DNA from: an uncultured Alistipes sp.
GTDB lineage: Bacteria; Bacteroidota; Bacteroidia; Bacteroidales; Rikenellaceae
NCBI GenBank assembly: GCA_934754975.1
Contig: CAKVKI010000033.1
Coordinates: 1-15,598, forward strand
Length of the DNA: 15,598 nt
Direction: 5' to 3'
The first letter of the stretch is position 1, and each line of letters opens with the position of its first letter. Made by a program: the position numbers and the translations under genes. Below the pieces are notes generated by a model, which was given only the letters and a program-made list of their open reading frames with translations, searched no databases and was not told where the DNA came from. This document shows, one piece after another, positions 1 through 7,576 of this stretch.

Positions 1-1
1 G

Positions 2-1318
2 CAGCAGACCGACGTCCTGTTGTGGGGCGAAGCCTCGCCCCGCTGCAAAGTCACGCTCGAACCCTCATGGAGCCAAAGCGTCTACACGACCCGGACCGAC
101 GACGACGGCAACTGGAAAATCACGCTGCCGACAATCGCGGCGGGCGGCCCCTACGAAATCGCCATCACGGCCGGGAAAGACACGAGAACGCTGAAAAACG
201 TCCTGCTGGGCGAAGTCTGGCTCTGCGGCGGACAGTCGAACATGGACGTCAGTTTCCGGGGACTCGCCAATCAGCCCGTCGCCGATGCCGCCGACGAAAT
301 ACTGGATTCGGCCTATCCCGGCCTGCGCCTGTTCCGCGTGAAACGCGACTTCAGCCTTCAGCCCCGGCACGACTGCCGGGGGAGTTGGACAGTCTCGTCG
401 CCCGGATCGGCCGAAACGTTCAGCGCCGTCGGCTTCCTCTTCGGCCGCATGCTCCACCAGCGGGAGAAGGTGCCCGTCGGCATGATCGTATGCGCATGGG
501 GCGGCTCCGAAGTCGAAGCGTGGATGAGCCGCGAAAACCTGATGCGATTCGCCGGGGTCCGGTTCCGCGAATCCGCAGACCTGCGGACCGCCAACGTCAC
601 CCCAACCGCCCTGTACAACGCCATGCTGCTGCCCATAAGCGGCTACACGATCAAGGGGTGCATCTTCTATCAGGGCGAAGCCAACATCACCGACCCGGCG
701 GCCTACCGCACGCGGTTCCCGGCCATGATCGCCGAGTGGCGCGCACGCTGGGGAGCGGAGTTCCCGTTCTTCTATGTCCAGCTCGCCCCCTACGGCTATA
801 CCAATATGGGCTGGTCCCCCGACCAAAGGCAGGCGGCGCATTTCCGCGAAGTGCAGCAGCAGTGCCTGGCAGACATTCCCCGCAGCGGCATGGTGGCCAC
901 GACCGATATCGGAGCCGTCTATACCATTCACCCGCCCGACAAGAAAACAGTCGCCAAGCGTTTGCTTTACCTTGCCTATGCCCGTTGTTACGGCTACAAA
1001 GGGTTCGAATGTTCCGGTCCTGTATACAAGTCGATGGAGATTCAGGGCGAAAACATCGCCCTCTCGTTCGACCATGCGCCTTACGGCGTCAGCTCCTACG
1101 GAGAGCCGCTCGCAGGATTCGAGATCGCCGGCGAAGACCGGATTTTCCACCCGGCCGAAGCATGGCTCAAAGGCCGCTCCACGGTCATCGTACACAGCGA
1201 CCAGGTCAAAGCGCCCGTCGCAGTACGCTACTGCTATAAAAACTATGCGTACGGAAACCTTTATAATAATTACGGCATCGTCGCGCCCCCGTTCCGCACA
1301 GATGATTGGAACGAATAA
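2..1318 (+). CDS. Sialate O-acetylesterase-type SGNH esterase (5' partial)
   Basis: The frame is open from the first bases of the window, so the N-terminus (probably a signal peptide and some tens of residues) is missing; the TTG at 20 is an internal Leu codon, not a start. The first visible residues, QQTDVLLWGEASP, resemble the beginning of the SIAE family core. An Ig-like strand-rich stretch follows, then VWLCGGQSNM, where the Ser codon at 236 is the expected SGNH nucleophile. Further motifs are GGSEVEAW, the IFYQGEANI block, and near the end TTDIGAVYTIHPPDK, with the presumed catalytic Asp and His (His codon at 929). Family members remove O-acetyl groups from sialic acids or from plant and other glycans, usually in the periplasm or outside the cell. 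The next gene begins 12 nt downstream, so the two are probably cotranscribed. The true substrate cannot be read from sequence; xylan or pectin acetyl esters are as possible as sialic acid. Confidence 0.88.
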   Translation, partial: QQTDVLLWGEASPRCKVTLEPSWSQSVYTTRTDDDGNWKITLPTIAAGGPYEIAITAGKDTRTLKNVLLGEVWLCGGQSNMDVSFRGLANQPVADAADEILDSAYPGLRLFRVKRDFSLQPRHDCRGSWTVSSPGSAETFSAVGFLFGRMLHQREKVPVGMIVCAWGGSEVEAWMSRENLMRFAGVRFRESADLRTANVTPTALYNAMLLPISGYTIKGCIFYQGEANITDPAAYRTRFPAMIAEWRARWGAEFPFFYVQLAPYGYTNMGWSPDQRQAAHFREVQQQCLADIPRSGMVATTDIGAVYTIHPPDKKTVAKRLLYLAYARCYGYKGFECSGPVYKSMEIQGENIALSFDHAPYGVSSYGEPLAGFEIAGEDRIFHPAEAWLKGRSTVIVHSDQVKAPVAVRYCYKNYAYGNLYNNYGIVAPPFRTDDWNE

Positions 1319-1330
1319 AAAACACAGCAT

Positions 1331-2338
1331 ATGTTCTCAAAAACCATTCTCAGCCTGATCGCAACGGCCATGCTCTTCACCGGAAGCCTCGCCGCCGCAG
1401 AACCCGTCCGCATCATCTTCGAAACAGACATGGGCAACGACGTGGACGACGTACTAGCCCTGGACATGCTCTACAAATACCAGGACGCGGGCAAAATCCG
1501 GCTTCTTCTGATCTCCAACAACAAAGGCAACGCCTATTCGGCGCCGTTCATCCACCTGATGAACGATTTTTACGGCTGGTCCGGGATTCCCGTGGCCAGC
1601 TCCCCCGCCGGGATGCTTCCCCAGCAAAAGGAAAAACAGCCCAGTTACGTCGAAGTCGTCGCCGCCTCGGGCGTCTTTCCGGCATTTTCGGCAGAGACAT
1701 TCGATTCCGTGGAAAAATACCGGCAGGTCCTCGCGGCACAACCCGACCGCAGCGTCGTGATTGTCTCCGTCGGATTCCTGTCCAACCTCAAACGGCTCCT
1801 GGAGTCGGCCCCGGACAGATACAGCGAACTGCCGGGCAGGGAACTCGTCGCCCGCAAAGTCCGGCTGCTGACCATGATGGGCGGCAATTTCGACGGCCAG
1901 CGGCGCCGGGAATTCAACATCCGCATAGACATTCCCGCAGCCCGCGCCGTCTTCGGCCGTTGGCCGACCGACATACTGGTCAGCCCGTGGGAAGTAGGCG
2001 GGCGGATTTTCTATCGCTGCGCGGCGCTCGGCAAGATCGGCTACGCCGCACAACATCCGCTCAAAATGGCCTATGCCAGCTATCTTCCCATGCCCTACGA
2101 CCGCGAATGCTGGGACCAGACCGCCGTCATGGCAGGCGTCGAAGAGCCGGCGAAATGGTTCGGGCTTTCATCCCACGGAGAAGTCGAAGTGGACGAAGAG
2201 GGACGCACGGAATTCACCCCCGCGCCCGACGGACGCATCCGGATCTTGCAGACGACTCCCGGACAGAGAAAAAAAGCGGAGAAATATATCATGAAACTCG
2301 TCGGACAGACTCCCGAAAAATACACGAACCGGAAATAA
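1331..2338 (+). CDS. Exported nucleoside-hydrolase-like protein (IU_nuc_hydro fold)
   Basis: The 335-residue product starts with a clear signal peptide (about residues 1-23, ending SLAAA before EPVR), so it acts outside the cytoplasm. The mature chain opens with IIFETDMGNDVDD, the Asp cluster (D33, D37, D39, D40) that binds Ca2+ and the ribose in inosine-uridine nucleoside hydrolases. Other family landmarks are the SNL segment near 151, TMMGG at 181-185, the EFNIRIDIPAA block (N196), and WDQTAV at 261-266, which corresponds to the HDP-x-AVA segment of the classic enzymes. The position usually held by His is Trp261 here, so activity on ordinary purine nucleosides is uncertain. The gene follows the esterase by 12 nt and is closed by a strong palindrome, suggesting a joint role in extracellular glycan or nucleoside-like substrate breakdown. 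The fold assignment is firm; the reaction is inferred. ATG at 1331 is chosen because it gives an intact signal peptide. Confidence 0.82.
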   Translation: MFSKTILSLIATAMLFTGSLAAAEPVRIIFETDMGNDVDDVLALDMLYKYQDAGKIRLLLISNNKGNAYSAPFIHLMNDFYGWSGIPVASSPAGMLPQQKEKQPSYVEVVAASGVFPAFSAETFDSVEKYRQVLAAQPDRSVVIVSVGFLSNLKRLLESAPDRYSELPGRELVARKVRLLTMMGGNFDGQRRREFNIRIDIPAARAVFGRWPTDILVSPWEVGGRIFYRCAALGKIGYAAQHPLKMAYASYLPMPYDRECWDQTAVMAGVEEPAKWFGLSSHGEVEVDEEGRTEFTPAPDGRIRILQTTPGQRKKAEKYIMKLVGQTPEKYTNRK

Positions 2339-2364
2339 CCTTCCGGCGGAATACACCTCAAGCG

Positions 2365-2396
2365 ACAGCGGCGGCAGAAATTTCTGCCGCCGCTGT
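2365..2396. terminator. Perfect 32-nt palindrome, probable (bidirectional) terminator
   Basis: The half-site ACAGCGGCGGCAGAAA (2365-2380) is followed directly by its exact reverse complement (2381-2396). The transcript can form a long GC-rich stem closed by an AAAUUU-type loop. It starts 27 nt after the stop of the nucleoside-hydrolase-like gene. There is no clean U-tract right after the stem on the plus strand (a T-run appears only near 2430), so termination is inferred from position and stem strength. Confidence 0.6.
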
Positions 2397-2484
2397 GCGT
2401 TTGCCTACGGCGCAGGCGGAACCGTCGGTTTTTACTAATATTTTCACATAATTAACGCCGATTAAATAACTTTTCGTTATTAAT

Positions 2485-2517
2485 TCTGGTATTTTAATTA
2501 AAATTTTCTTAGATTTG
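2485..2517 (+). promoter_or_regulatory. Bacteroidetes-type promoter for the iorAB operon
   Basis: TAGATTTG at 2510-2517 matches the Bacteroidetes -7 consensus TAnnTTTG at every fixed position. A -33-like TCTG (consensus TTTG) lies at 2485-2488, 21 nt upstream, within the usual spacing. The surroundings (about 2430-2520) are strikingly AT-rich in an otherwise GC-rich window. Transcription would start near 2524, leaving a leader of about 20 nt before the ATG at 2544. Confidence 0.65.
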
Positions 2518-2543
2518 TAGAAATTGGATAACAGCACGATCTT

Positions 2544-4145
2544 ATGGCACAACGGGAATTACTACTCGGAGACGAAGCCCTCGCATTGGGCGCGCTCCAC
2601 GCCGGACTGTCGGGTGTCTATGCCTATCCGGGCACGCCCTCTACCGAAATAACCGAATTTATTCAGGGCCATCCGCTCACCGCCGCACGCGGCATACACT
2701 GCACCTGGTCGGCCAATGAAAAGACCGCCATGGAGGAGGCCCTCGGCATGTCGTTCGCCGGAAAACGGGCGCTGGTCTGCATGAAGCACGTAGGGCTGAA
2801 CGTCGCCGCTGACGCATTCGTCAATTCGGCGATGACCGGCGCCAACGGCGGGCTGGTCGTGGTCGCGGCCGACGACCCTTCGATGCACTCGTCGCAGAAC
2901 GAGCAGGACTCGCGCTTTTACGGCCAGTTCGCCCTCGTGCCGACCTTCGAACCGTCGAACCAGCAGGAGACCTACGACATGGTGCAGGCGGCCTTCGACT
3001 TCTCGGAGAAGTACCGTATTCCCGTACTGATGCGTTTGACGACCCGTATGGCCCATTCGCGGGCCGTGGTCGAAGTCGCCGATGTCCGCGCCGAGAACGA
3101 ACGCTCCTATCCCGTCCAAACGCGCCAGTGGGTGCTGATGCCGGGCAATTCGCGCGTGAGGTACAACACGCTGCTCGACGACTACGCCAGGTTCGAGACC
3201 GAAGCCGCCGAGAGCCGTTTCAACCGCTATACGGACGCCGCCGACAAATCGGTCGGCATCATCGCCTGCGGCATCGCCCACAACTACCTCGCGGAGAATT
3301 ATTCCGGCGGCTGTCCGCATCCCGTGCTGAAAATTTCGCAGTATCCTCTTCCGGCCGCCCTTGTGCGCCGCATGGCGTCGGAGTGCGGTTCGCTGCTCAT
3401 CATCGAAGAGGGACAGCCCGTCGTCGAGCAGGCCGTGCGCGGCATCCTGCCCGCACCGCTCGATATTCGCGGCCGCATGACGGGCCAGCTGCCCCGCACC
3501 GGAGAACTCACGCCCGACAGCGTGCGCGCCGCACTGGGACTCGCGCCGCATGCCACACACGCCGCCAGCCAAATCGTCGTGCCGCGTCCGCCGGCGCTCT
3601 GCCAGGGCTGCGGCCACAGGGACGTCTACACGGCGTTGAAGGAGATTGCGGACGAATACGAAAACGCCAAGGTATTCAGCGACATCGGCTGTTATACGCT
3701 GGGCTGGCTGGCTCCGTTCCACGCCATCGACACCTGCGTCGATATGGGCGCTTCGATCACGATGGCCAAAGGAGCCGCCGACGCGGGCGTATATCCGTCG
3801 GTCGCCGTCATCGGCGATTCGACCTTCACCCATTCGGGCATGACGGGCCTGCTGGACGCCGTAAACGAGCGCAGCAACATCACGGTCATCATCTCGGACA
3901 ACCTGACCACGGGCATGACCGGCGGACAGGATTCGGCCGGCACGGGACGTCTGGAACAGATCTGCGCCGGCATCGGCGTCGATCCGGCCCATATCCGCGT
4001 CGTGGTGCCCCTGCCCAAAAACCGGGAAGAGATGAAAGCCATGCTCCGCGAAGAGATCGCTTACGACGGGGTTTCGGTCATCATTCCGCGCCGCGAGTGC
4101 ATCCAGACCGCCAAACGCCACAACGCCGCCAAACAGAAACAATAG
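2544..4145 (+). CDS. iorA: Indolepyruvate (aryl 2-oxoacid):ferredoxin oxidoreductase, alpha subunit, lacking the ferredoxin domain
   Basis: This is the large, thiamine diphosphate-dependent subunit that decarboxylates aryl-pyruvates to arylacetyl-CoA in the cytoplasm. The N-terminal half holds the POR pyrimidine-binding region (AYPGTPSTEITE at 27-38, then SANEKTAMEEALG near 56-68 and the AADDPSMHSSQNEQDSR segment at 108-124). The C-terminal half has PPALCQGCGHR (C353, C356) and the ThDP/Mg2+ motif from G424-D425-S426 to N453 (GDSTFTHSGM ... DNLTTGMTG). Classic archaeal IorA proteins are longer, with a C-terminal domain carrying two 4Fe-4S clusters. This protein stops at 533 residues, just after RREC, in a Lys/Ala/Gln-rich tail, and so has no such domain. 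The downstream iorB supports the assignment. The substrate could be indolepyruvate, phenylpyruvate, 4-hydroxyphenylpyruvate or a mixture. The stop is TAG, and the frame beyond it stays open into iorB. Confidence 0.9.
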   Translation: MAQRELLLGDEALALGALHAGLSGVYAYPGTPSTEITEFIQGHPLTAARGIHCTWSANEKTAMEEALGMSFAGKRALVCMKHVGLNVAADAFVNSAMTGANGGLVVVAADDPSMHSSQNEQDSRFYGQFALVPTFEPSNQQETYDMVQAAFDFSEKYRIPVLMRLTTRMAHSRAVVEVADVRAENERSYPVQTRQWVLMPGNSRVRYNTLLDDYARFETEAAESRFNRYTDAADKSVGIIACGIAHNYLAENYSGGCPHPVLKISQYPLPAALVRRMASECGSLLIIEEGQPVVEQAVRGILPAPLDIRGRMTGQLPRTGELTPDSVRAALGLAPHATHAASQIVVPRPPALCQGCGHRDVYTALKEIADEYENAKVFSDIGCYTLGWLAPFHAIDTCVDMGASITMAKGAADAGVYPSVAVIGDSTFTHSGMTGLLDAVNERSNITVIISDNLTTGMTGGQDSAGTGRLEQICAGIGVDPAHIRVVVPLPKNREEMKAMLREEIAYDGVSVIIPRRECIQTAKRHNAAKQKQ

Positions 4146-4164
4146 GATCCGCCGACACCGACGG

Positions 4165-4194
4165 CGGCAAAAGCGCGGCCGGCAAAAACGCGGC
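4165..4194 (+). repeat. 15-nt tandem duplication in the iorA-iorB spacer
   Basis: CGGCAAAAGCGCGGC (4165-4179) is followed immediately by CGGCAAAAACGCGGC (4180-4194); the copies differ at one base. The unit length is a multiple of three, so it would add five codons if the spacer were translated. It accounts for much of the 81-nt gap between iorA and iorB, the only sizeable gap in the operon. Confidence 0.8.
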
Positions 4195-4226
4195 AACGAA
4201 CAACAAAGAGCAAACAACGGACACTT

Positions 4227-4811
4227 ATGAAAAAGGACATCATACTTTCGGGCGTGGGAGGACAGGGAATCCTCTCGATCGCCACCGTCATCGGCAAAGC
4301 GGCCCTCAACGAGGGGCTTCGCATCAAGCAGGCCGAAGTCCACGGCATGAGCCAGCGGGGCGGCGACGTACAGTCGAACCTGCGCATCGCCTCGGGCGAA
4401 ATCGCTTCGGACCTCATTCCGCGGGGCGCCGCCGACATCATCATTTCGCTCGAACCGATGGAGGCGCTGCGCTACCTGCCGTGGCTTTCGAAAGAGGGAT
4501 GGGTAATCACCAACACCGCGCCGTTCATTAATATCCCGAACTACCCCGAAGCGGAAGCCCTCCGGCGCGAACTCGACGCGCTGCCGCATGTCGTGGCGCT
4601 CGACGTGGACGCCATCGCCAAAACCGCCGCATCGCCCCGCGCCGCCAACATCGTACTGCTGGGCGCCGCGGCGCCGTTCCTGGGCATCGCCGCCGAAAAG
4701 CTCGAAGCCGGCATCCGCGCCATCTTCGTCCGCAAAGGCCAGGAGATCATAGATATGAACCTCGCGGCGTTCCGCGCAGGATACCAATACGCACAAAAAC
4801 AGACCGAATAA
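4227..4811 (+). CDS. iorB: Indolepyruvate (aryl 2-oxoacid):ferredoxin oxidoreductase, beta subunit
   Basis: The 194-residue protein is a typical POR gamma-type subunit. It begins MKKDIILSGVGGQGI, with the glycine-rich loop at 9-15, followed by AEVHGMSQRGGDVQSNLRI at about 36-54 and the SLEPMEALRYL segment, all hallmarks of IorB. It pairs with IorA to form the oxidoreductase that couples 2-oxoacid decarboxylation to ferredoxin reduction and CoA binding. The length is normal for the family. The gene follows iorA by 81 nt and shares one base with the next gene (TAATG at 4809-4813), so translation of the aminotransferase is probably coupled. The ATG at 4227 follows an A/C-rich stretch with no Shine-Dalgarno sequence, as is usual in this phylum. 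Confidence 0.92.
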   Translation: MKKDIILSGVGGQGILSIATVIGKAALNEGLRIKQAEVHGMSQRGGDVQSNLRIASGEIASDLIPRGAADIIISLEPMEALRYLPWLSKEGWVITNTAPFINIPNYPEAEALRRELDALPHVVALDVDAIAKTAASPRAANIVLLGAAAPFLGIAAEKLEAGIRAIFVRKGQEIIDMNLAAFRAGYQYAQKQTE

Positions 4812-6124
4812 TGGAACGGCTCCCACTTGACCGGTCCATGCTCGACTCCGCGCTGGAGCGCATGGACATCGCCGACATCGCGCAGGCGACCATCCGCCAG
4901 TCGGGCGACATCGCGCGCATCCTGGAAAACGAAACGGGAACGGAATTCCTGCACCTCGAAATGGGCGTTCCGGGACTCCCGCCCGAGCAGGTCGGCGTCG
5001 AAGCCGAATGTAAGGCCCTGCAGCAGGGCGTGGCGTCGCAGTACCCCAGCATGTCCGGCATTCCGGAACTGAAGGAGCAGGCTTCGCGCTTCATCCGCGC
5101 ATTCCTCGACATCGGCATCGCGCCGCAGGGCTGCATCCCGACCGTCGGTTCGATGCAGGGCAGTTTCACGCTGTTCCTGCTCTGCTCGCAGCTGGACCCG
5201 AAGAAGAACAAAATCCTCTTCATCGACCCCGGATTCCCCGTACAGCGCAACCAGGTGCATATCCTCGATATCCCGCACGTTTCGTTCGACATCTACGAGT
5301 ACCGCGCCGAAAAGCTGGGGCCCAAGCTGGAAAGCTATCTGGCGCAGGGCGACGTGGCGGCCATCGTCTACTCCAACCCCAACAACCCGGCGTGGATCTG
5401 CCTCACGGAAGAGGAGCTGCGCACCATCGGCGAACTGGCTACCCGGTACGACGCCATCGTCATCGAAGACCTGGCCTACCTCTGCATGGACTTCCGCAAA
5501 CCGCTGGGCCGGCCTTTCGAAGCGCCCTATCAGGCCAGCGTCGCCCGCTATACGCAGAATTACATCCTGATGATCTCCGGATCGAAGATATTCAGTTACG
5601 CCGGACAGCGCATCGCCGTCGCGGCGATCTCCGACGCGCTCTACACCCGCCAGTATCCCGCGCTCCGGGAGCGTTACGGCATGGCCCGTCTGGGCGACGC
5701 CTATGTGCTGACGATCCTTTACGCCGCATCGTCGGGCACGAGCCATTCGGCCCAGTACGCCCTCGCGGCCATGTTCCGCGCCGCGGCCGACGGCCGGCTG
5801 GACTTCGTGGACGAAACGTCGGAATACGCACGCCGCGCACGGCTGACCAAGGAGCTGTTCCTGCGCCACGGCTTCCGCATCCTCTACGACAAGGATCAGG
5901 ACGAAGCCGTGAGCGACGGATTCTTCTACACGGTAGGCTACGGCGGCCTCTCCAGCTCGGAACTGCTGAGCGAACTGCTGCTTTACGGCATCTGCGCCAT
6001 TTCGCTCACCACGACCGGCAGCCGCCAGCCGGGAATCCGCGTCTGTGTCTCGCAGCTCAACCGCCCCGAACAGTTCGACCTCTTGGAAGCCAGACTAACC
6101 GCCTTCGGGCAAAACCACCGATAA
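4811..6124 (+). CDS. PLP-dependent aminotransferase, class I/II, probably aromatic amino acid
   Basis: The 437-residue protein has the fold-type I aminotransferase pattern. SNPNNPAW at 188-195 holds the Asn (N192) that contacts the cofactor O3'. VIEDLAY (D220, Y223) supplies the Asp that bonds the pyridine nitrogen. ISGSKIFSYAGQR places the Schiff-base lysine at K259, and IRVCVSQ has R410 in the position of the substrate carboxylate-binding Arg. The start codon overlaps the iorB stop, and the CoA-transferase begins 4 nt after its stop, so it belongs to the same operon. By context it converts an amino acid to the 2-oxoacid used by IorAB, or the reverse. An aromatic substrate is inferred from the neighbours; branched-chain amino acids or methionine remain possible. 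The N-terminus (about 1-50) is longer than in minimal aspartate aminotransferases. Confidence 0.85.
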   Translation: MERLPLDRSMLDSALERMDIADIAQATIRQSGDIARILENETGTEFLHLEMGVPGLPPEQVGVEAECKALQQGVASQYPSMSGIPELKEQASRFIRAFLDIGIAPQGCIPTVGSMQGSFTLFLLCSQLDPKKNKILFIDPGFPVQRNQVHILDIPHVSFDIYEYRAEKLGPKLESYLAQGDVAAIVYSNPNNPAWICLTEEELRTIGELATRYDAIVIEDLAYLCMDFRKPLGRPFEAPYQASVARYTQNYILMISGSKIFSYAGQRIAVAAISDALYTRQYPALRERYGMARLGDAYVLTILYAASSGTSHSAQYALAAMFRAAADGRLDFVDETSEYARRARLTKELFLRHGFRILYDKDQDEAVSDGFFYTVGYGGLSSSELLSELLLYGICAISLTTTGSRQPGIRVCVSQLNRPEQFDLLEARLTAFGQNHR

Positions 6125-6128
6125 GCCT

Positions 6129-7421
6129 ATGCAATTCACGACAGCCGCCGAAGCCGCAAAGCTCATCCGATCGCACAGCAGCGTCTACATCCAGGGCAGC
6201 ACCTCGATTCCCGAAGTGCTGGTCCAAGCCATGACCGACCGTGCCGATGAACTCACCGACGTAAAGATCTACTCCGGATTCGCCGTCGGACGGGCCGATG
6301 CCCCCTATTGCAAGCCCGAATACAAAGATACGTTCCTCGCAAACAGCCTTTTCGTCGCCAACAACATCCGCCGCTGGCTGGCCGCAGGTTACGGACAGTC
6401 GATTCCGGCTTTTCTGGGAGAGATTCCGGGGCTTTTCCGCGACGGCACGCTGCCTGTCGATGTGGCGATCCTCAACCTTTCGCGCCCCAACGAGGAGGGT
6501 TACTGCTCGTTCGGCGTCTCGGCCGACCTGGCCGTTTCGGCCGTGGAGTGCGCAAAAACCGTCATCGCACAGGTCAATACGGCCATGCCGTTCTCTTACG
6601 GCGACGCCGTGATCCACCTTTCGCGCGTGGCGGCGGCCGTCGAGGTCGATGATCCGCTGGTCGAGGTTCCCTCGGCGACCCCCTCCGAAATCGAAAGCAG
6701 GATCGGCGGCTACATCGCCGAACTGATTCCCGACGGCGCTACGCTTCAGGTCGGCGTGGGCGGCATTCCCAACGCCGTGCTGGCGGCCCTCACAGACCAC
6801 AAGCACCTCGGCCTGCACACCGAAGCGATGACCGACGGGGTCCTGCCGCTCCTGGAAAGCGGCGTAATCGACAATTCGCTGAAAAAGGTCATGCCCGGCA
6901 CGACCGTCGCATCGCTGGCGCTCGGATCGCGGCGGCTGTACGACTATATGGATTACCGCAAAGACCTCGTGATGAAAGACGTGGCATGGACCAACGACCC
7001 GTTCCGCATCCGCGAAAACCCCCGCGTCATGGCGATCAACTCGGCCGTCGAGGTGGACCTCACGGGACAGGTATGCGCCGACTCGGTCGGCGAACGCATC
7101 ATCTCGGGCGTGGGCGGCCAGCACGACTTCATGTACGGCGGTGCGCTCTCCGAGGGCGGCAAAACCTTCATCGCCATCCCCTCGACCACCCCGAAGGGCG
7201 AGTCGAAGATCAAAGCCCTGCTGACGCCCGGCGCGGGCGTCGTCACGACCCGCCACATGGTCCAGCACATCGTCACCGAATACGGCGTGGCGCACCTGAG
7301 GGGCCGCAACCTCGCCGAGCGCGCCCGGGCGCTGATCTCCGTAGCCCACCCTTCGGTGCGCGAAGAGCTGGAAAAAGCCGCCTGCGAACGCTTCGGCTAT
7401 ACGTTCCTGCGGATTAAATAA
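6129..7421 (+). CDS. Acyl-CoA:carboxylate CoA-transferase (Cat1/4-hydroxybutyrate CoA-transferase family)
   Basis: The 430-residue protein matches the acetyl-CoA hydrolase/transferase family. The N-terminal half carries NLSRPNEEGYCSFG. The C-terminal half has GVGGIP (209-214, CoA binding), LGLHTEAMTDG with the expected catalytic Glu at E232, and GGQHDF at 329-334. Such enzymes move CoA between acids through a glutamyl-CoA thioester. Here the likely reaction is arylacetyl-CoA plus acetate (or another short acid) giving arylacetate plus an acyl-CoA usable for ATP synthesis. Bacteroides loci with IorAB are recalled as carrying a phenylacetate-CoA ligase instead, so this gene may replace it as the CoA-handling step. 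It is the last gene of the operon, 4 nt after the aminotransferase, and is followed by a strong hairpin. Plain hydrolase activity or a succinate/4-hydroxybutyrate substrate cannot be excluded by sequence. Confidence 0.88.
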   Translation: MQFTTAAEAAKLIRSHSSVYIQGSTSIPEVLVQAMTDRADELTDVKIYSGFAVGRADAPYCKPEYKDTFLANSLFVANNIRRWLAAGYGQSIPAFLGEIPGLFRDGTLPVDVAILNLSRPNEEGYCSFGVSADLAVSAVECAKTVIAQVNTAMPFSYGDAVIHLSRVAAAVEVDDPLVEVPSATPSEIESRIGGYIAELIPDGATLQVGVGGIPNAVLAALTDHKHLGLHTEAMTDGVLPLLESGVIDNSLKKVMPGTTVASLALGSRRLYDYMDYRKDLVMKDVAWTNDPFRIRENPRVMAINSAVEVDLTGQVCADSVGERIISGVGGQHDFMYGGALSEGGKTFIAIPSTTPKGESKIKALLTPGAGVVTTRHMVQHIVTEYGVAHLRGRNLAERARALISVAHPSVREELEKAACERFGYTFLRIK

Positions 7422-7437
7422 ATGCAGGAAGACAGCA

Positions 7438-7476
7438 ACAGTACAGGCCGCACGTTACATCTGCGGCCTGTATTGT
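7438..7476 (+). terminator. Hairpin terminator of the iorAB operon
   Basis: Left arm 7438-7452 and right arm 7462-7476 form a 15-bp stem with one G-U pair and a 9-nt loop. The core TACAGGCCGCA pairs perfectly with TGCGGCCTGTA. It begins 17 nt after the CoA-transferase stop. The trailing sequence is GTTTAG, so the U-tract is short. Confidence 0.65.
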
Positions 7477-7539
7477 GTTTAGCGGTGTCCCGTTGTGCAG
7501 TTTCCGGCCGGAAAACCGGGCAAAAACAAAATAAAAAGC

Positions 7540-7547
7540 GAACTTTG
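7540..7547 (+). promoter_or_regulatory. Weak candidate -7 element for the HAD gene
   Basis: GAACTTTG matches TAnnTTTG except at the first base and sits 29 nt upstream of the ATG at 7577, in a short A-rich stretch after the operon terminator. No convincing TTTG-like -33 element is present at the expected spacing, so this is only a candidate. Confidence 0.3.
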
Positions 7548-7576
7548 CCCGTTACCACACAAAAACTTGAAAATCT

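Noticed and set aside
65..1330. A 421-codon minus-strand frame opposite the esterase
   Set aside because: Antisense shadow of the SGNH esterase; no motif and no leader or promoter.
4146..4226. A remnant of the missing IorA ferredoxin domain by frameshift
   Set aside because: None of the three plus-strand frames contains a Cys codon, so no cluster motif is hidden here.
2562..4826. A 754-codon open frame on the minus strand opposite iorA and iorB
   Set aside because: It is antisense to two clearly recognised genes, is rich in Arg/His/Gly/Ala as expected of a GC-rich shadow frame, and shows no family motif.
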